DNA of 64,000 nucleotides from Charina bottae (GCA_023362775.1 JALMGJ010000002.1:55708914-55772913); one strand, 5' to 3'. Positions 21,310 through 32,632 are shown, numbered from the stretch's first letter. Numbers and translations: made by a program. The notes: generated by a model from the sequence alone, not told the origin.

Positions 21310-24300
21310 TTTGTTGTTTATTCGTTCAGTCGTTTCCGACTCTTCGTGACTTCATGGACCAGTCCACGCCAGAGCTTTCTGTCGGCCGTCACCATCCCCA
21401 GCTCCCCAATGGTTGAGTCTGTCACCTCCAGAATATCATCCATCCATCTTGCCCTTGGTCGGCCCCTCTTCCTTTTGCCTTCCACTTTTCCTAGCATCAG
21501 CTTCTTCTCCAGGGTATCCTGTCTTCTCATTATGTGGCCAAAGTACTTCAGTTTTGCCTTTAATATCATTCCCTCAAGTGAGCAGTCTGGCTTGATTTCC
21601 TGGAGTATGGACTGGTTTGATCTTCTTGCAGTCCAAGGCACTCTCAGAATTTTCCTCCAACACCACAGTTCAAAAGCATCTATCTTCCTTCGCTCAGCCT
21701 TCCTTATGGTCCAGCTCTCGCAGCCATAGGTTACTACAGGGAATACCATTGCTTTAACTATGCGGACCTTTGTTGTCAGTGTGATGTCTCTGCTCTTAAC
21801 TATTTTATCAAGATTTGCCATTGCTCTCCTCCCAAGAAGTAGACGTCTTCTGATTTCCTGGCTGCAGTCAGCGTCTGCAGTAATCTTTGCGCCTAGAAAT
21901 ACAAAGTCTGTCACTGCCTCCACTTTTTCTCCCTCTATTTGCCAGTCATCAATCAAGCTCGTTGCCATAATCTTGGTTTTTTTGAGGTTTAACTGCAACC
22001 CAACTTTTGCACTTTCTTCTTTCACCTTCGTCATAAGGCTCCTCAACTCCTCCTCGCTTTCAGCCATCAAAGTGGTATCATCTGCATATCTGAGATTGTT
22101 AATGTTTCTTCCAGCGATTTTAACTCCAGCCTTGGATTCCTCAAGCCCAGCATGTCGCATGATGTGTTCTGCGTACAGGTTGAATAGGTAGGGTGAGAGT
22201 ATACAACCCTGCCGTACTCCTTTCCCAATCTTAAACCAGTCCGTTGTTCCGTGCTCTGTTCTTACCGTTGCTACTTGGTCGTTATACAGATTCCTCAGGA
22301 GGCAGACAAGATGACTTGGTATCCCCATACCACCAAGAACTTGCCACAATTTGTTATGATCCACACAGTCAAAGGCTTTAGAATAGTCAATAAAACAGAA
22401 ATAGATGTTTTTCTGAAATTCCCTGGCTTTCTCCATTATCCAGCGGATATTGGCAATTTGGTCTCTAGTTCCTCTGCCTTTTCTAAACCCAGCTTGTACA
22501 TCTGGCAATTCTCGCTCCATGAACTGCTGGAGTCTACCTTGCAAGATCTTGAGCATTACCTTACTGGCATGTGAAATAAGTGCCACTGTTCGATAGTTTG
22601 AACATTCTTTAGTGCTTCCCTTTTTTGGTATGGGGATATAAGTTGATTTTTTCCAATCTGATGGCCATTCTTGTGTTTTCCAAATTTGCTGGCATATGGC
22701 ATGCATCACCTTGACAGCATCATCTTGCAAGATTTTAAACAGTTCAGCTGGGATACCATCGTCTCCTGCTGCCTTGTTATTAGCAATGCTTCTTAAGGCC
22801 CATTCAACCTCACTCTTCAGGATGTCTGGCTCTAACTCACTGACCACACCGTCAAAGCTATCTCCAATATTATTATCCTTCCTATACAGATCTTCCGTAT
22901 ATACTTGCCACCTTTTCTTGATCTCTTCTGCTTCTGTTAGGTCCTTACCATCTTTGTTTTTGATCATACCCATTTTTGCCTGGAATTTTCCTCCGATGTT
23001 TCTAATTTTCTGGAAGAGGTCTCTTGTCCTTCCTATTCTATTGTCTTCTTCCACTTCCGCACATTGCTTGTTTAAAAATAATTCCTTATCTCTTCTGGCT
23101 AACCTCTGGAATTTTGCATTTAATTGGGCATATCTCCCCCTATCACTGTTGCCTTTTGCTTTCCTTCTTTCTTGGGCTACTTCCAGTGTTTCAGCAGACA
23201 GCCATCTTGCCTTTTTGGTTTTCTTTTTCTTTGCGACGTTTTTTGTTGCCGCCTCCTGAACAATGTTGCGAACTTCTGTCCATAGTTCTTCTGGGACCCT
23301 ATCTACTAAATCTAGTCCCTTAAATCTATTCTTCACCTCCACTGCATATTCCTTAGGAATATTAGTGAGCTCATATCTAACTGATCTCTGGGTCTTCCCT
23401 ATTCTCTTTAGTCTGATTCTAAATTTTGCAATAAGAAGTTCGTGATCTGAACTACAGTCAGCTCCAGGTCTTGTTTTTACCGACTGTATAGATGTCCGCC
23501 ACCTTTGGCTGCAAAGGATGTAGTCAATCTGATTTCGGTGTCGACCATCTGGTGAAGTCCATGTATAAAGTCGTCTTTTAGGTTGTTGGAAGAGAGTGTT
23601 TGTTATGCACAGTGAGTTGTCTTGGCAAAATTCTATCAGCCTATGTCCTGCTTCATTTTGTTCTCCCAGACCATGCTTGCCTGTAATTCCAGGTGTCGTC
23701 TGACTACCCACCTTAGCATTCCAGTCTCCTGTAATGAAAATAACATCTCTTTTTGGTGTATTATCTAGTAGGTGCTGCAGATCCTCATAGAACTGATCTA
23801 CTTCTGCTTCTTCAGCATCTGTGGTTGGGGCGTATATTTGGATCACTGTGATGTTAAATGGCTTACCCTGAATTCGAATTGAGATCATTCTATCGTTTTT
23901 TGGATTGTATCCAAGCACTCCTTTAGCCACTTTATTATTAATTATGAAGGCTACTCCATTTCTTCTGTGGTCCTCTTGTCCACAGTAGTAGATCTGGTGG
24001 TCATCTGATGTGAATTGGCCCATTCCAGTCCATTTCAGTTCACTGACACCTAAAATGTCTATATTTAATCTTGACATCTCACCAATAACCACATCCAATT
24101 TGCCCTGGCTCATAGATCTTACATTCCAGGTTCCTATGGTGTGTTGATCTTTAGAACATCGGATTCGTCGTTCACCACCAGCACTGTCGGCCGCTAGCCG
24201 TCCTTTCGGCTTTGAGCTAGCTGCGTCATCACATCTGGGGCTAGTTGAACGTATCCTCTGTTCCTCCCCAGTAGCATTTTGACCATCTTCCGACCTGGGA

Positions 24301-24531
24301 GTCCCATCTTCCGATGGTATACCGACATATCTTTGGTTGTACTGATCCATTTAGTTTTCATGGCAAGAATACTGGGGTGGGTTGCCATTACCTTCCCCAG
24401 GGATCGTATTTAGTCTGACCTCTCTGCCACGACCTTCCCGTCTTGGGTGTCCCTTCACGGTTTAGCTCATGGTTTCATTGAGGTGCTCAAGCTCCAGCAC
24501 CACGACAAGGTAACGATCTCCTTTGCTGGAG
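21310..24531 (-). mobile_element. Full-length BovB LINE, 12-bp TSD
   Basis: The 3.2-kb element is in minus orientation, flanked by identical ATGGTTTAGTTT at 21298-21309 and 24532-24543. The 5' UTR (24351-24531) begins CTCCAGCAAAGGAGATCG. One long ORF follows, and the element ends in the short AACGAATAAACAACAAAAAA tail. 3.2 kb is the usual full length of BovB. No internal break is seen. Exact TSD plus an open ORF make it a candidate for recent activity. Confidence 0.95.
21318..24350 (-). CDS. BovB endonuclease-reverse transcriptase, intact
   Basis: An uninterrupted 1010-codon ORF encodes the RTE-clade polyprotein. The endonuclease occupies roughly residues 70-305: GTWNVRS (W75-N76), glutamate in SELKWTG (E104), QIYAPTTD (from Q171), GDWNAKVG (D209, N211), QIDYI (D276) and the catalytic SDH (301-303). 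The reverse transcriptase follows, with PIPKKGSTKECSNYRTVALI, GFRKGRGTRDQIANIRW, FIDYSKAFDCVDH, GVRQGCILSPYLFNLY and YADD at 755-758. The C-terminus has CESWTIRKAERRKIDAFELW and KYFGHIMRRQ. All catalytic residues expected for both domains are present. BovB proteins are often annotated in reptiles as 'craniofacial development protein 2-like', but this is a transposon gene. Confidence 0.96.
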   Translation of the reverse strand: MDQYNQRYVGIPSEDGTPRSEDGQNATGEEQRIRSTSPRCDDAASSKPKGRLAADSAGGERRIRCSKDQHTIGTWNVRSMSQGKLDVVIGEMSRLNIDILGVSELKWTGMGQFTSDDHQIYYCGQEDHRRNGVAFIINNKVAKGVLGYNPKNDRMISIRIQGKPFNITVIQIYAPTTDAEEAEVDQFYEDLQHLLDNTPKRDVIFITGDWNAKVGSQTTPGITGKHGLGEQNEAGHRLIEFCQDNSLCITNTLFQQPKRRLYTWTSPDGRHRNQIDYILCSQRWRTSIQSVKTRPGADCSSDHELLIAKFRIRLKRIGKTQRSVRYELTNIPKEYAVEVKNRFKGLDLVDRVPEELWTEVRNIVQEAATKNVAKKKKTKKARWLSAETLEVAQERRKAKGNSDRGRYAQLNAKFQRLARRDKELFLNKQCAEVEEDNRIGRTRDLFQKIRNIGGKFQAKMGMIKNKDGKDLTEAEEIKKRWQVYTEDLYRKDNNIGDSFDGVVSELEPDILKSEVEWALRSIANNKAAGDDGIPAELFKILQDDAVKVMHAICQQIWKTQEWPSDWKKSTYIPIPKKGSTKECSNYRTVALISHASKVMLKILQGRLQQFMERELPDVQAGFRKGRGTRDQIANIRWIMEKAREFQKNIYFCFIDYSKAFDCVDHNKLWQVLGGMGIPSHLVCLLRNLYNDQVATVRTEHGTTDWFKIGKGVRQGCILSPYLFNLYAEHIMRHAGLEESKAGVKIAGRNINNLRYADDTTLMAESEEELRSLMTKVKEESAKVGLQLNLKKTKIMATSLIDDWQIEGEKVEAVTDFVFLGAKITADADCSQEIRRRLLLGRRAMANLDKIVKSRDITLTTKVRIVKAMVFPVVTYGCESWTIRKAERRKIDAFELWCWRKILRVPWTARRSNQSILQEIKPDCSLEGMILKAKLKYFGHIMRRQDTLEKKLMLGKVEGKRKRGRPRARWMDDILEVTDSTIGELGMVTADRKLWRGLVHEVTKSRKRLNE

Positions 24532-24559
24532 ATGGTTTAGTTTAAGAGTCTTTAAAAAT

Positions 24560-24922
24560 TAGGCTGACCATATTTCAGGATGGTAAAACGGGATGGGGTT
24601 TTATATGTAATATTCCATATTCATGAAAAAGACAGGGGTCCCCGTCCCCCGGTCCACGCGATTGGCTCCCACCTGCAAACCCTGCCCCTGGTCCATGCGA
24701 TTGTCTCCCGTCTGCAACCCCCACCCCCGCTCCACGTGATTGTCTCCCGCCTGCAAACCCCGCCCCCTGGTCCGTGCTCCGGCTTGGATCCTCCTTCCGG
24801 GCCATTCCCACCGGGTTTGAAAAATGGGACAAAATTGAGATTTTTATGAAAATGACGGGACGGTTGAAAAATGCTTAAAAAACAGGACTTTCCCATTCAA
24901 AACGTGACGTATGGTCAGCCTA
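24560..24922. mobile_element. hAT MITE, 363 bp, with internal minisatellite
   Basis: Ends are TAGGCTGACCATAT and its complement (...ATGGTCAGCCTA). Identical TTAAAAAT copies flank it at 24552-24559 and 24923-24930. The interior (about 24645-24785) holds three imperfect ~39-bp repeats of the form 'GGTCCACGCGATTG-CTCCC-CCTGCAAACC'. The TIR resembles the Zaphod/Tip100-type hAT end TAGGGTGACCATA known from other vertebrates. Confidence 0.9.
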
Positions 24923-24930
24923 TTAAAAAT

Positions 24931-25335
24931 GGAAGGCATGGAATTGAAAAGACATACATGAATAAAAGTATAATCATCATATTCACTCAGAAACACAAAC
25001 TCCCATGTTTTTAAAGATGAAAATATAGAGAGGGACTGTTTGTTTAACTGGGCAGTCCATGCATGTTCTGTATGTTTATTTAATACGGAAAATGTACTAA
25101 ATTACACAAATGTACAGTTGTAGATACTTTGAGAAGTACTAGTCTGTAGCTGTAGAGTTGGAGGAGAATATAGATTTATGGTCTAGTTTCTCTCTATAAT
25201 TTAGAAATTATTGTAAACTGTGCCCATAGCTAGAATATTTCAAGGCATAAAACTGGAAACCAATGCAATATTTAAATGACATAAACATTCAATTAAATAT
25301 TGAAGTAACATGGAGAAATAGAAAGCTATTTAACC
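24931..25335. other. Unassigned stretch
   Basis: No gene or recognised repeat seen. Confidence 0.45.
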
Positions 25336-25339
25336 AATT

Positions 25340-25524
25340 CAGGGACATTTGCAATGGGTGGTCAAAAAAGTCAGGTAAAAAAAGTCAAGATGGTGGGTAT
25401 GACTTTGCAATGAAAGCCCTGTCCTTTTCTTATGAATGCGTGTTGCACATAAAAAGGTGTGGGGCTTCGATTGCACAACTGTGGCCACCATCTTGACTTT
25501 TTTGACCCTACCTCCACTGCCCTG
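25340..25524. mobile_element. Inverted-repeat MITE-like element
   Basis: The left arm has GGTCAAAAAAGTC and later AAAAAAGTCAAGATGGTGG. The right arm has CCACCATCTTGACTTTTTTG followed by ACCCTACCTCCACTGCCCTG. Outer ends CAGGG...CCCTG fit a hAT MITE, but no matching 8-bp flank was found, so the boundaries are provisional. Confidence 0.55.
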
Positions 25525-27170
25525 TAGAAACACCTGAACCAGTTGAAAATGCAATAATATAAATCCAAACATTTTAACCTGGCATCAAAAGCAATGCAGG
25601 CTTATCTTGTAATGTCGTTCAGATCATTCTTCTAACCCATTCATGTATTCACCCCTTAGAATCCATTTGTGATGATTAAAGCTGCTTTACACAACCAGAA
25701 TACCCCTTTATAAGTACTGTATAAACATCATACGAACAAATATGATGGTTGCAAAATTCTTTTAAGGTATACTTGCTTTAATAGGTCCCATAGCGAATTT
25801 GTTAAACCATATATATATTATATATATGTAATAAAATCTCATGTGGAAAAATTGATTCTGTGTGAAATTGCTTGTTTCATACATTGAGTACTCAGCAAGC
25901 CCGCAAAGTCTATGTTGAAGTGCATAATTATTTGTATTTCCTTGGAGTAAACTTTGCTAAGTAAATCTGCAGTTTTCCTACCCTCAGAGTTTCCTATTTG
26001 TTTCCCAATGGACTGACAGGGAGTTGGTTGTAAATACTCATCTTGATGAGTAGCCATCGTGATGTGTCATTTGGATAGTAAAGTGCTACTTTTCATGCTT
26101 AAATTTTTTGAGGAGCAGGATTGGCTGACCCTTCTATTTGAAAGCTCAAATGCATCTATTTGCCTAATTTAAAATGCACCTGCAGAGCAGAAGTTCTCAC
26201 ACAAATACAGAAAACGCAACCCCAGAATAAAACAAGACGATCCTAAGCAGTCAGAGGTGCAACAGGGAGATTGGTCTGAATGTAGTCTCAGCTGGTTCAT
26301 CCAGTGGTAACCAACATTGTCTTTGCTCCAGATCCTGGATGGTGGGATGGATCTTTCAGGACACCCAAACCCCAGGGGAGGGTGCCAGATTGGGGTCAGC
26401 TGCCATAACTATGTGTTCTTCAGAGTTACCTAAGGAGTGGAATGAAACTAAGGGTGTTCAAATGTGGACCTCAGACCATTGGCTTGCTTACTCAATCTCT
26501 GAATGTTTGGCTTGGCCCTTCTTTTATCTCAGCTCTTTTGCTTATTCGTTTCTCTTTACCCTTTTCCTTCAACAGTAAATTTTGAGGCTGCTGACAGCAA
26601 TGGTAATTGCTTTATGTAGAATAAAATTCCTTCCATTGTCTTGCTCTGCTTTTATAGTATATGCAACCTTACCGAGCTAAAGTTTAAAAGGACAGAAAAA
26701 TTCATGGTGTTTGCTCTAAGAGTGTGTTTTATGCTTTTCTGGTCTTAAAAGCAGGAGGATGTTCCACGGATATGGAAATGTCAGAAGCAAGGGGCTGTGT
26801 CTGCAGCAGTAAATGTTTCTTTTATTTCCCTTTTTACAATGGTTGCTATTAATTTTAAACTTCCCTGGCATTTGCAGCAACCAGAAAGGCACCAGTCCTC
26901 TGGCTCTGCTTTCTCTTCTGAACCAATCTTTCAGTGTAAAACAAGACTCCAAATACCTTCTGCTTTCATTTCAGTGCAAAGCAAACACAACAACATTGTG
27001 TGGCAAAATGCTTAGCTGGCCTCTTGTGCTGCTGGAGTTTGGTTGTGGGCAGCTTTTACACTCCACGTGAGGCAACTAAAATAAAGCATTTCAACACCAG
27101 GTGGGAAGTGTGGGGAGACTGGGCTGGACAACCTGGAAGACTGTCCTAGACCATTTATTTTTAGCCCCTG
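25525..27170. other. Unassigned stretch
   Basis: No gene recognised. Contains a short (TA)n palindrome near 25808-25828. ORFs such as 26339-26578 show no family features. Confidence 0.45.
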
Positions 27171-27175
27171 TTCAA

Positions 27176-27645
27176 CAAAGGTCCGTATAATTAAAGCTAT
27201 AGTTTTCCCAGAAGTAATGTATGGCTGTGAGAGTTGGACCATAAGGAAGGCTGAGCGCCGAAGAATTGATGCTTTCGAACTGTGGTGCTGGAGAAGACTC
27301 TTGAGAGTCCCTTGGACTGCAAGGAGGTCAAATCAGTCAATCCTAAAGGAAATCAACTCCGACTGCTCATTGGAAGGACAGATACTGAAGCTGAAGCTCA
27401 AATACTTTGGCCACCTAATGCGAAGAGAGGACTCACTGGAAAAGACCCTGATGCTGGGAAAGACTGAAGGCAAAAGGAGAAGGGGATGGCAGTGGATGAG
27501 ATGGTTAGATAGCATCACCGATGTAATGAACATGAATTTGAGTAAACTCCGGGAGACAGTGGAGGACAGGAAGGCCTGGCATGCTATGGTCCATGAGGTC
27601 ATGAAGAGTCGGACATGACTAAACGACTGAACAACAACAAAACTA
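27176..27645 (+). pseudogene. BovB 3' end, 5'-truncated copy
   Basis: The plus strand encodes the C-terminal ~140 residues of BovB (YGCESWTIRKAERRRIDAF, VPWTARRSNQSILKEIN, KYFGHLMRREDSLEKTL, WHAMVHEVMKSRT). It finishes with the ACGACTGAACAACAACAA tail. It differs from the full-length copy at many residues (for example WCWRRLLRVPWT against WCWRKILRVPWT), indicating a different subfamily. It is 5'-truncated and has no endonuclease or RT catalytic region. Confidence 0.92.
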
Positions 27646-27649
27646 AAAT

Positions 27650-28307
27650 TAAAGGAGAAGCTTGTATCATGCAACGTGTAGCACCAGTCTCAAGTATAAG
27701 CTTTATCTTCAAAACTGGAGTGTCAGAGAGATCCAGAGACATTCTTAGAAAGTGAAATGAAATTTTATGTGTTTGGAAGTCTTCATCTGGAAGATAAACT
27801 GAGGTGGCAGAGACCATCCAGAAAAGTTAGAGATATTAGTGGGAAGTAACCCTGTAATTTTTTTTTCTGAGTAATGAATGTTTTACCATACCCCTGACAG
27901 TACTTTTTTTAGGGTGACCATAAGAGAGTCTTAATATTCCAAATGTGTCCTGGCCCAAAAAGGTTGGGACTCCTGGCCTAGTCTTATACTGGCAACCAAC
28001 TTATCAGGATAGAATATTATCATGGTTTTGCTAAATCATCTCTTTTAAAAATGAGGCGAGATTTGAATGTATGGGAGAGAAAAGTGGTAATGTTGGATCC
28101 TTTATTGAGTGGTGAAGTTATTAAGTATTATAACAAACAGCAGATTCTGACTGTATTAACCAGGTCACCCTGGTTAGATCGTACCTGCTCCACATTCTGT
28201 TTCCACAGGGCAAACTAATTCCCAATTATGATCTCCAGCAGCTGGTATTTAGAGCCTCTGATCCAAAAGAGACATGATGTCACATACAAGACCAAACTAC
28301 TGTAGAT
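27650..28307. other. Unassigned stretch with small transposon scrap
   Basis: A fragment near 27910-27985 starts AGGGTGACCATA and ends GGTTGGGACTCCTGGCC, both resembling hAT terminal sequences, but it is too short to assign. The remainder is unrecognised and ends at the retrotransposon target site. Confidence 0.4.
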
Positions 28308-28312
28308 GTGAC

Positions 28313-28668
28313 TGTGATGATCCCAACAACAATGCCCTAATAAACACTTCTCAATGCAGTTCGTTAGAATGCAGATTAAGCTTTATTCAGGATACATTTT
28401 AATTGAAACACTCCTAAAGATCTGAATGCGGATTCCCGCCAAACATTGCCATCTTAACTCTTCCCTTTGCACGCCAAAGTACCAACCGATGATCTCATTG
28501 TGCAAACGTTCCCAACTCCACACTCCTGCAGATGGTTGACCTTGATGAAGCCGTTTCCAGACTCCACCAACAGACATAACACTCAACTACCATTCCCCCT
28601 CCCAACAGTTCCTAAAACATCTCTAGCCTCAATCCCAATGACAGGATTCATAGACATGAACCCTGACA
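28313..28668 (-). repeat. 3' LTR of gypsy element
   Basis: In plus coordinates it starts TGTGATGATCCC and ends AACCCTGACA. In element orientation it is TGTCAGGG...TCATCACA. It is preceded by GTGAC. Confidence 0.95.
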
Positions 28669-28829
28669 TGCCGACCCTCCAAAAATAAAAGTAATATACA
28701 CAGTACAATAAAGGATAATACATAGACATAAACATAAAGGCAAAGAGAGCAATTCCAGAAATGTGCAGTCATCAGAGACGGATCAGATGCAGAAATCTAG
28801 AAAACAAAATCAATACAGAAAGTACAACA

Positions 28830-29792
28830 TTAACCAGGCTTTACAGGAAACTTAGCATGGAACTTTTGCAATAAATGAGGGGCAGAAACATGAACCTTAT
28901 CAACCCATTCACTAAAACCAAGAGGAAGATGTTTCCACTGAACCAAATACTGGACTTTACCCCTATGCAACCTAGAGTCCACAATGTCCTGAATGTCAAA
29001 ATGTTCATTATCTCCCACCATGGTAGGCGAGGGGGAAATTGGATCAGGATGCCATTGCGGTGCTAACTTAACTGGTTTGAACAAACTGATGTGAAACACA
29101 GGATGTACCCTACGGAGATTCTTAGGCAATTCCAATTGAGCAGCAACAGGATTGATGACTTTCACAATAGGAAAAGGTCCAATAAATTTAGGCCCCAGTT
29201 TTTTAGAAGGCTGAGTAGATTTCAAATGCTTGGTAGATAAATAAACCTTTTCGCCTACCACCAATGGCCATTCAGGAGTCCGTTTGCGATCAGCAAATGT
29301 TTTATAAGAGTCCTTAGCATCTTGTAACGTTTTGACCATAACAGGCCAATTGGCACGTATTTTTGTAATCCATTCATCTGCTAATACAGGATCAGGTGAT
29401 GCAGTCATAGCAGGATCAGGTAGTTCAGGGATAGGTACAAAATCTTGACCGGTGGCTACCTTGAATGGTGAAAACCCAGTACTTTGATGAACAGCATTAT
29501 TATAAGCCACTTCAGCAAACGGTAACAAGTCCACCCAATCATTTTGTTGATAACTGATATAACATCTCAAATATTGTTCCAGTACCCCATTAAGGCGTTC
29601 ACACACCCCGTTGCATTGTGGGTGGAACCCAGAGGTAAGTCCCTGTTCAGTACCAATCAATTTTAAAAACGATTTCCAAAATTTGGCGGTAAATTGACTT
29701 CCGCGATAATCCGCAAGGCGGCGCCGTGAGCCCGGTAGATATGCAAAATGAATAACTTTGCCAGTTGGCCAGCAGATGGCAGTCCTTTGCAA
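28830..29792 (-). pseudogene. Gypsy integrase C-half with chromodomain
   Basis: The frame carries the second half of the integrase core (RGSQFTAKFWKSF, then GFHPQCNGVCERLNGVLEQY with the catalytic glutamate), the GPFPIVKVI / VHPVFHISLFKP region, and a C-terminal chromodomain (about residues 258-312; IQDIVDSRLHRGKVQYLVQW). The chromodomain is thought to target integration to particular chromatin. The first ~25 residues of the open frame are out of register: a frameshift near 29700-29725 separates it from the upstream integrase half. The codon context of the second catalytic aspartate is also altered. Confidence 0.9.
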
Positions 29793-30214
29793 GGGATGAA
29801 ATGAGCTTGCTTAGAAAACAAATCAGTTACAAACCATATTACAGTTTTACCTTTACTCTCGGGCAAATCCACAGTAAAATCCATTGAGATTTGTTTCCAC
29901 GGACTTGTGGGTTCAGCCACTCCTTGTAAAAGTCCCACACGTTTACCTGGCACTTTTTTCATAGAAGCACAGGTAGGACAAGACAATGTGTACTGTTTCA
30001 CATCTTTTCTTAAAGTAGGCCACCAAAATTGTCTTCTCACCAGATGTAGCATTTTTACAAATCCAAAATGCCCAGCAATTTTATTATCATGACAACGTTG
30101 CAAAATAGTTTTATGAACAGTTTCAGGAATATACAATCTATCTCCACTCCACCAGACTCCATTAATTTCTGTTAGAGATTGTTTATGTGCTTTCCACCAT
30201 TCATCCTCAATCAT
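29663..30214 (-). pseudogene. Gypsy integrase N-half (HHCC and first Asp)
   Basis: Encodes the zinc-binding HHCC domain (H42, H49, C79, C82 of this frame, in CHDNKIAGHFG and CPTCASMKK) and the start of the integrase catalytic core (ISMDFTVDLPESKGK, with the first catalytic aspartate). The open frame then leaves register near 29715 and ends. It is separated from the upstream RNase H frame by stops at 30215-30345. Confidence 0.9.
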
Positions 30215-30344
30215 CGCTTGCCTGATTTCTTTTTCTAAAGAGGGTTCACATGGTGTATGCTGAGCTTTCGCTTGTCATCTAGTAACAGCGACATTCCCCT
30301 CCATTTGGACTGGCAAGGATGAAGAAAGAGCTTCAGAACATTCC

Positions 30345-32339
30345 TCAGTATGGTGTTGTATACCCAACTGTTGTTACTGTAGACACAATATGCTCCATTT
30401 GAGTATCATGCTGAGGCAAGCGAGATAATGCATCGGCCAAGAAGTTTTTGCCCGCCGGCAAATATTTCAATGTGAAGTTAAACCTACTGAAAAATTCGGC
30501 CCATCTAATTTGTTTAGGATTTAACTTCCTGGGAGTTTTTAGAGCTTCCAAATTCTTATGATCAGTAAAAACCTCAAACTGGTGGGGAGAGCCCTCCAGC
30601 AGATGTCGCCATGTAGCTAATGCATGCCGTACAGCAAAAGCTTCTTTCTTCCAGACATGCCAGCGTTGTTCAGCCTCAGTAAATTTACGGGAGATGTAAG
30701 CACATGGTCTCAATTGATTATTATTATCTTTTTGCAACAATACATAGCCAATGGCAGAATTTGATGCATCTGTTTGAAATGGCTGCTCAGAATCAGGGTG
30801 TTTTAGAATGGGCTCTGCGGTGAACAACTGTTTCAATTGTTCAAAAGCACTTTGACAAGCTGGCGTCCATTTCAGTTTCGACTGGGGCTTATTTGCTAAT
30901 ACACCATCAGGGGATTTTTTCGTTTTTAACAAATCTGTTAATGGTAACGCTATTTTAGCAAATGCAGGAATAAATTGTCTATAGAAATTTGCGAACCCTA
31001 GAAACACTTGTAATTGCTTTTTTGTTCTGGGTGTTTCCCAAGCCGAAACATCCTTAACTTTGGCAGGGTCCATCTCAATGCCCTGATGTGATATTCTGTA
31101 TCCCAAAAAGTCAAGTTTTTCTTTATGAAATTCACATTTGGACAATTTCACATACAACTTGGCTTCCAACAATTTTTTCAACACTGCCTCGACCAATTTT
31201 ACATGTTCTTCCATGGTTTCTGTATAGATCAAGATATCATCTAAATATACCAATACCCCTTGATATAAAAATTCATGCAAAGCCTCATTAATTAAGCTCA
31301 TAAAGACTCCACCCCCCCTTAATCCGAACGGCATGACTTTATATTGAAAACAACCTAATTGGCAATTAAAAGCAGTTTTCCATTCATCTCCCTCTTTTAT
31401 GCGCACTCTAAAATACGCTTCTCTTAAGTCCAGTTTAGTAAAGATTTTTCCCTTTGTCAGTTGCGCTAACATATCCTTCATCAAAGGCAAAGGGTACTGA
31501 TTAGAAATACAAATAGCATTCAACCCCCGATAGTCTGTACAAAGTCTCAATGATCCATCTTTCTTTTTCCTGAACAACACTGGAGCAGCCATGGGAGAAG
31601 TAGATGGCTCAATAAATCCTCGCTTTAAATTCTTATCAATAAAGTTTCTCAATTCTTGCAATTCCTTATGAGTCATTGAATACAACTTTGGTTTAGGCAA
31701 AACTGCTCCAGGTTCTAATTGCAGAGAACAATCCGTTTTACGATGAGGGGGCATTTGATCTGACTCAGTCTCTACAAAAATTTTCCCCACCTCCTCATAC
31801 GAGGTTGGAGCAATGGCTGCTTGTGCCACTTCCCTCGCTGAGCCTGCTAATTCCACACAGAGTCCCACATGGTTCTGTTCCACCCCAAGATACGAACCAT
31901 CTGCAAATTCAATCTCCCCAGATACCCAATCAATTTGAAGGTTACGTTCTCTTAGCAACTTGAGCCCCAACACTATGGGCTGACTGGCAATAGGTGCCAC
32001 GATAAACCGTATAGTCTCTTGGTGTGTCCCAATAGTCATTTTTAGGGCTTCAGCATAATATTCCACTGGCCCTCCCTTCATGTCTGACCCATCCAATTGA
32101 CAAAATATAATGGGAACTTTCAGCTTATGCAATTTCAGTCTTAATCCAGTCACAATAGCAGGGTGAATCAAACACCTAGAACACCCTGAGTCCAGCATAG
32201 CCATTAAATTGTTTTGATCCCTCCCATCCAACGTTTCAATTTTTACTTTAACTTGCATTGTAGGGCAATCTCCACTCAGCAAAGGATCTGAGCGCCTATC
32301 TGCAAATGCCTGGCCGCCGGCGCATCTCAGGACAGGCAT
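30345..32339 (-). pseudogene. Gypsy pol: protease, reverse transcriptase, RNase H
   Basis: A 664-codon open frame. The aspartic protease has the DSG motif at residues 50-52. The reverse transcriptase has LCTDYRGLNAI (near 267), TKLDLREAYFRVRI (near 301) and the catalytic YLDD at 365-368. The RNase H begins near residue 520 (FQTDASNSAIGYVLLQ, FEVFTDHKNLEAL) and ends with FLADALSRLP. The usual FGL-x-NAP-x-F block after the palm reads FGLRGGGVFMSL, suggesting a small local indel or substitutions. It overlaps the end of the zinc-knuckle frame by 13 bases. The frame stops before the integrase, so no full polyprotein is possible. Confidence 0.93.
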
Positions 32340-32632
32340 TTGTTGTTTCCCACTGGCAGGAATTCTTCATCTGTGGAGTCGTTCTCACCCCCAGCTACCT
32401 CGGCTTTGTTGGCTTCTTCCATCGCATGGGCTGCTCCCTTTCTTTTAGGTGGTGGAGGCTTTGAAGATTTGCTCTCTGACTTTTTCCTCACTGCAGTAGT
32501 TGTTTGTGGGCAGTTGCTAATCCGATGACCCTCTCTCCCACATTTGAAACACAACCCGCTTTTGGCTCTACGTTCCTTCTCTTCTTCCCAGACTTTTTGG
32601 CTGAGTGATTTCTTTGGCGGAGGGTCCCCCAT
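32327..32632 (-). pseudogene. Gypsy gag nucleocapsid part (CCHC knuckle)
   Basis: A 101-codon frame with one retroviral-type zinc knuckle, CFKCGREGHRISNC (C-x2-C-x4-H-x4-C), preceded by a basic stretch and followed by SESKSSKPPPPKRKG. It is the C-terminal end of gag, split from the capsid-like frame by a break near 32640-32690. Confidence 0.9.

Noticed and set aside
21346..23445. Long plus-strand open frames (127, 143, 187 codons and others) across the BovB element
   Set aside because: They are antisense shadows of the BovB ORF; their composition mirrors the coding strand and they show no independent domain.
21318..24350. Host gene 'craniofacial development protein 2-like'
   Set aside because: That name in reptile annotations is commonly given to BovB ORFs; TSD, tail and domain order show this is a LINE.
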